DNA of 5,439 nt, from positions 1 to 5,439 of the forward strand of contig CANQEB010000180.1 of NCBI GenBank assembly GCA_947594085.1. The letters are read 5' to 3'. A model generated the notes under the pieces. The model saw only the letters and a program-made list of their open reading frames with translations. It searched no databases and was not told the origin of the DNA. Of the stretch, positions 4,563 through 5,439 are shown one piece after another (positions within the stretch are counted from its first letter, which is position 1; every line of letters begins with the position of its first letter). Origin of the DNA: an uncultured Lachnospiraceae bacterium. Its GTDB lineage: Bacteria; Bacillota; Clostridia; Lachnospirales; Lachnospiraceae. The translations under genes were made by a program, and so were the position numbers.

Positions 4563-5439
4563 TTGGCGGAACAACATGTGGATCTGAATACCAAGGTGAT
4601 CGAGATGCGCAATATTGTCAAGAAGTTCGGCGATTTCACGGCGAACGACGGCATCAACCTCACGGTCCACAAGGGTGAAATCCACGCGATCTTAGGAGAG
4701 AACGGCGCGGGCAAGTCTACGCTGATGAATCAGCTGTACGGACTCTACAGGCCCACGTCCGGAGAGATCCTGGTGAACGGGAAACAGATCGAGATGAACA
4801 ATCCGAGGGATGCGATCGCGGCGGGGATCGGCATGGTCCATCAGCACTTCATGCTGGTGCAGCCGTTCACCGTGACGGAGAACATCGTGCTCGGGACGGA
4901 GCCGGTGAAAGGTGTGAAGCTGGACATGGCGACGGCTCGCAAAAATGTGCAGGAGATCTCGGAGCGTTACGGTCTTTCGATCGATCCGGACGCGAAGATC
5001 GAGGATATCTCGGTGGGCATGCAGCAGAGGGTGGAGATCCTCAAGGCACTGTACCGCGGCGCGGACATCCTGATCCTCGACGAGCCGACGGCGTCGCTGA
5101 CGCCGCAGGAGATCGTAGAGCTGATCGGGATCATGCACAATCTGACCGCGGATGGGAAGAGCATTATTCTGATCACGCACAAGCTGAAGGAGATCAAGGA
5201 GTCTGCGGACTATTGCACGATCATTCGGCTTGGAAAATACATCAATACGGTGAAGGTGGCTGACGTCACACAGGATGAGCTCGCCAGCATGATGGTGGGC
5301 CGTCAGGTCACGTTCGTGGTGGACAAGCCGGAGCAGAAGCCGGGGGACGTCGTCCTGGAGGTAAAGGATCTGCACGGCGTGGATTACCGCAAGGTTGAGA
5401 TTCTGAAGGGTTTGAACCTCACGGTCCGCAAGGGCGAGA
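4563..5439 (+). CDS. ATP-binding protein of a nucleoside-type ABC importer, N-terminal part (cut by window edge)
   Basis: This is the ATPase of a BMP-dependent importer (YufO/NupA type, related to RbsA), which normally has two nucleotide-binding domains in about 500 residues. The window shows 292 codons: the whole first domain and the beginning of the second. Visible motifs are Walker A GENGAGKST (45-53), Q-loop MVHQHF with Gln94, PFTVTENIVLG (101-111) typical of this subfamily, signature SVGMQQR (150-156), Walker B ILILDEP (169-175), switch His206, and MVGRQV (244-249), a linker motif shared with sugar importers of the RbsA class. The second domain starts near 265 (LEVKDLHGV). The start is TTG at 4563, chosen because GGGAGG at 4550-4555 ends seven bases before it; the first ATG, at 4605, has no such site. 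It probably energises import with the binding protein encoded at 628. The permeases should lie downstream of the window. Substrate is inferred from the family. Confidence 0.94.
   Translation, partial: MAEQHVDLNTKVIEMRNIVKKFGDFTANDGINLTVHKGEIHAILGENGAGKSTLMNQLYGLYRPTSGEILVNGKQIEMNNPRDAIAAGIGMVHQHFMLVQPFTVTENIVLGTEPVKGVKLDMATARKNVQEISERYGLSIDPDAKIEDISVGMQQRVEILKALYRGADILILDEPTASLTPQEIVELIGIMHNLTADGKSIILITHKLKEIKESADYCTIIRLGKYINTVKVADVTQDELASMMVGRQVTFVVDKPEQKPGDVVLEVKDLHGVDYRKVEILKGLNLTVRKGE

Noticed and set aside
4692..5375. 227-codon minus-strand frame opposite the ATPase
   Set aside because: The plus strand encodes complete ABC ATPase motifs here; the antisense frame has only shadow-like composition.

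Overview
The window (5,439 bases) looks like chromosomal DNA of an anaerobic, moderately GC-rich Firmicute, most likely a member of the Clostridia close to Lachnospiraceae. The evidence is the strong AGGAGG-type ribosome binding sites, a long U-tailed intrinsic terminator, sigma-A-like promoters, a glycyl-radical enzyme with its radical-SAM activase, and the wording of the PyrB and BMP proteins. The taxonomy is an inference. I see no tRNA, rRNA, CRISPR array, insertion sequence or phage gene.

Layout. Positions 1-371 on the minus strand are the first 123 codons of pyrB, the aspartate carbamoyltransferase catalytic chain, cut by the window edge. Positions 372-627 are a divergent control region. 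It holds a good minus-strand promoter for pyrB, a plausible plus-strand promoter for the next gene, and a hairpin in each leader. Positions 628-1647 encode a BMP/PnrA/TmpC-type nucleoside-binding protein. It has a signal peptide but, unusually, no lipobox cysteine. It is followed by a large stem-loop (1675-1719) and a very strong intrinsic terminator (1741-1789). Next come yjjI (1875-3419), a glycyl-radical enzyme whose substrate I do not know to be established, and yjjW (3532-4443), its radical-SAM activating enzyme. Between them lies a decayed 46-base duplication of the yjjI 3' end. From 4563 to the window edge is the first half of the ATPase of a nucleoside-type ABC importer (NupA/YufO-like), with a TTG start.

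How the parts fit. In related importers the binding protein, the ATPase and two permeases normally sit side by side. Here the YjjI/YjjW pair lies between the binding protein and the ATPase. In Escherichia coli the yjjI-yjjW pair lies next to deoCABD, the deoxynucleoside breakdown operon. The two contexts together point to an oxygen-sensitive radical step on a nucleoside or on a sugar or base derived from one, with the importer supplying the substrate. This is the main hypothesis from the window. The terminator after the binding-protein gene implies strong, separate expression of that gene. It also implies that yjjI-yjjW-ATPase depend on readthrough or on a promoter I could not identify.
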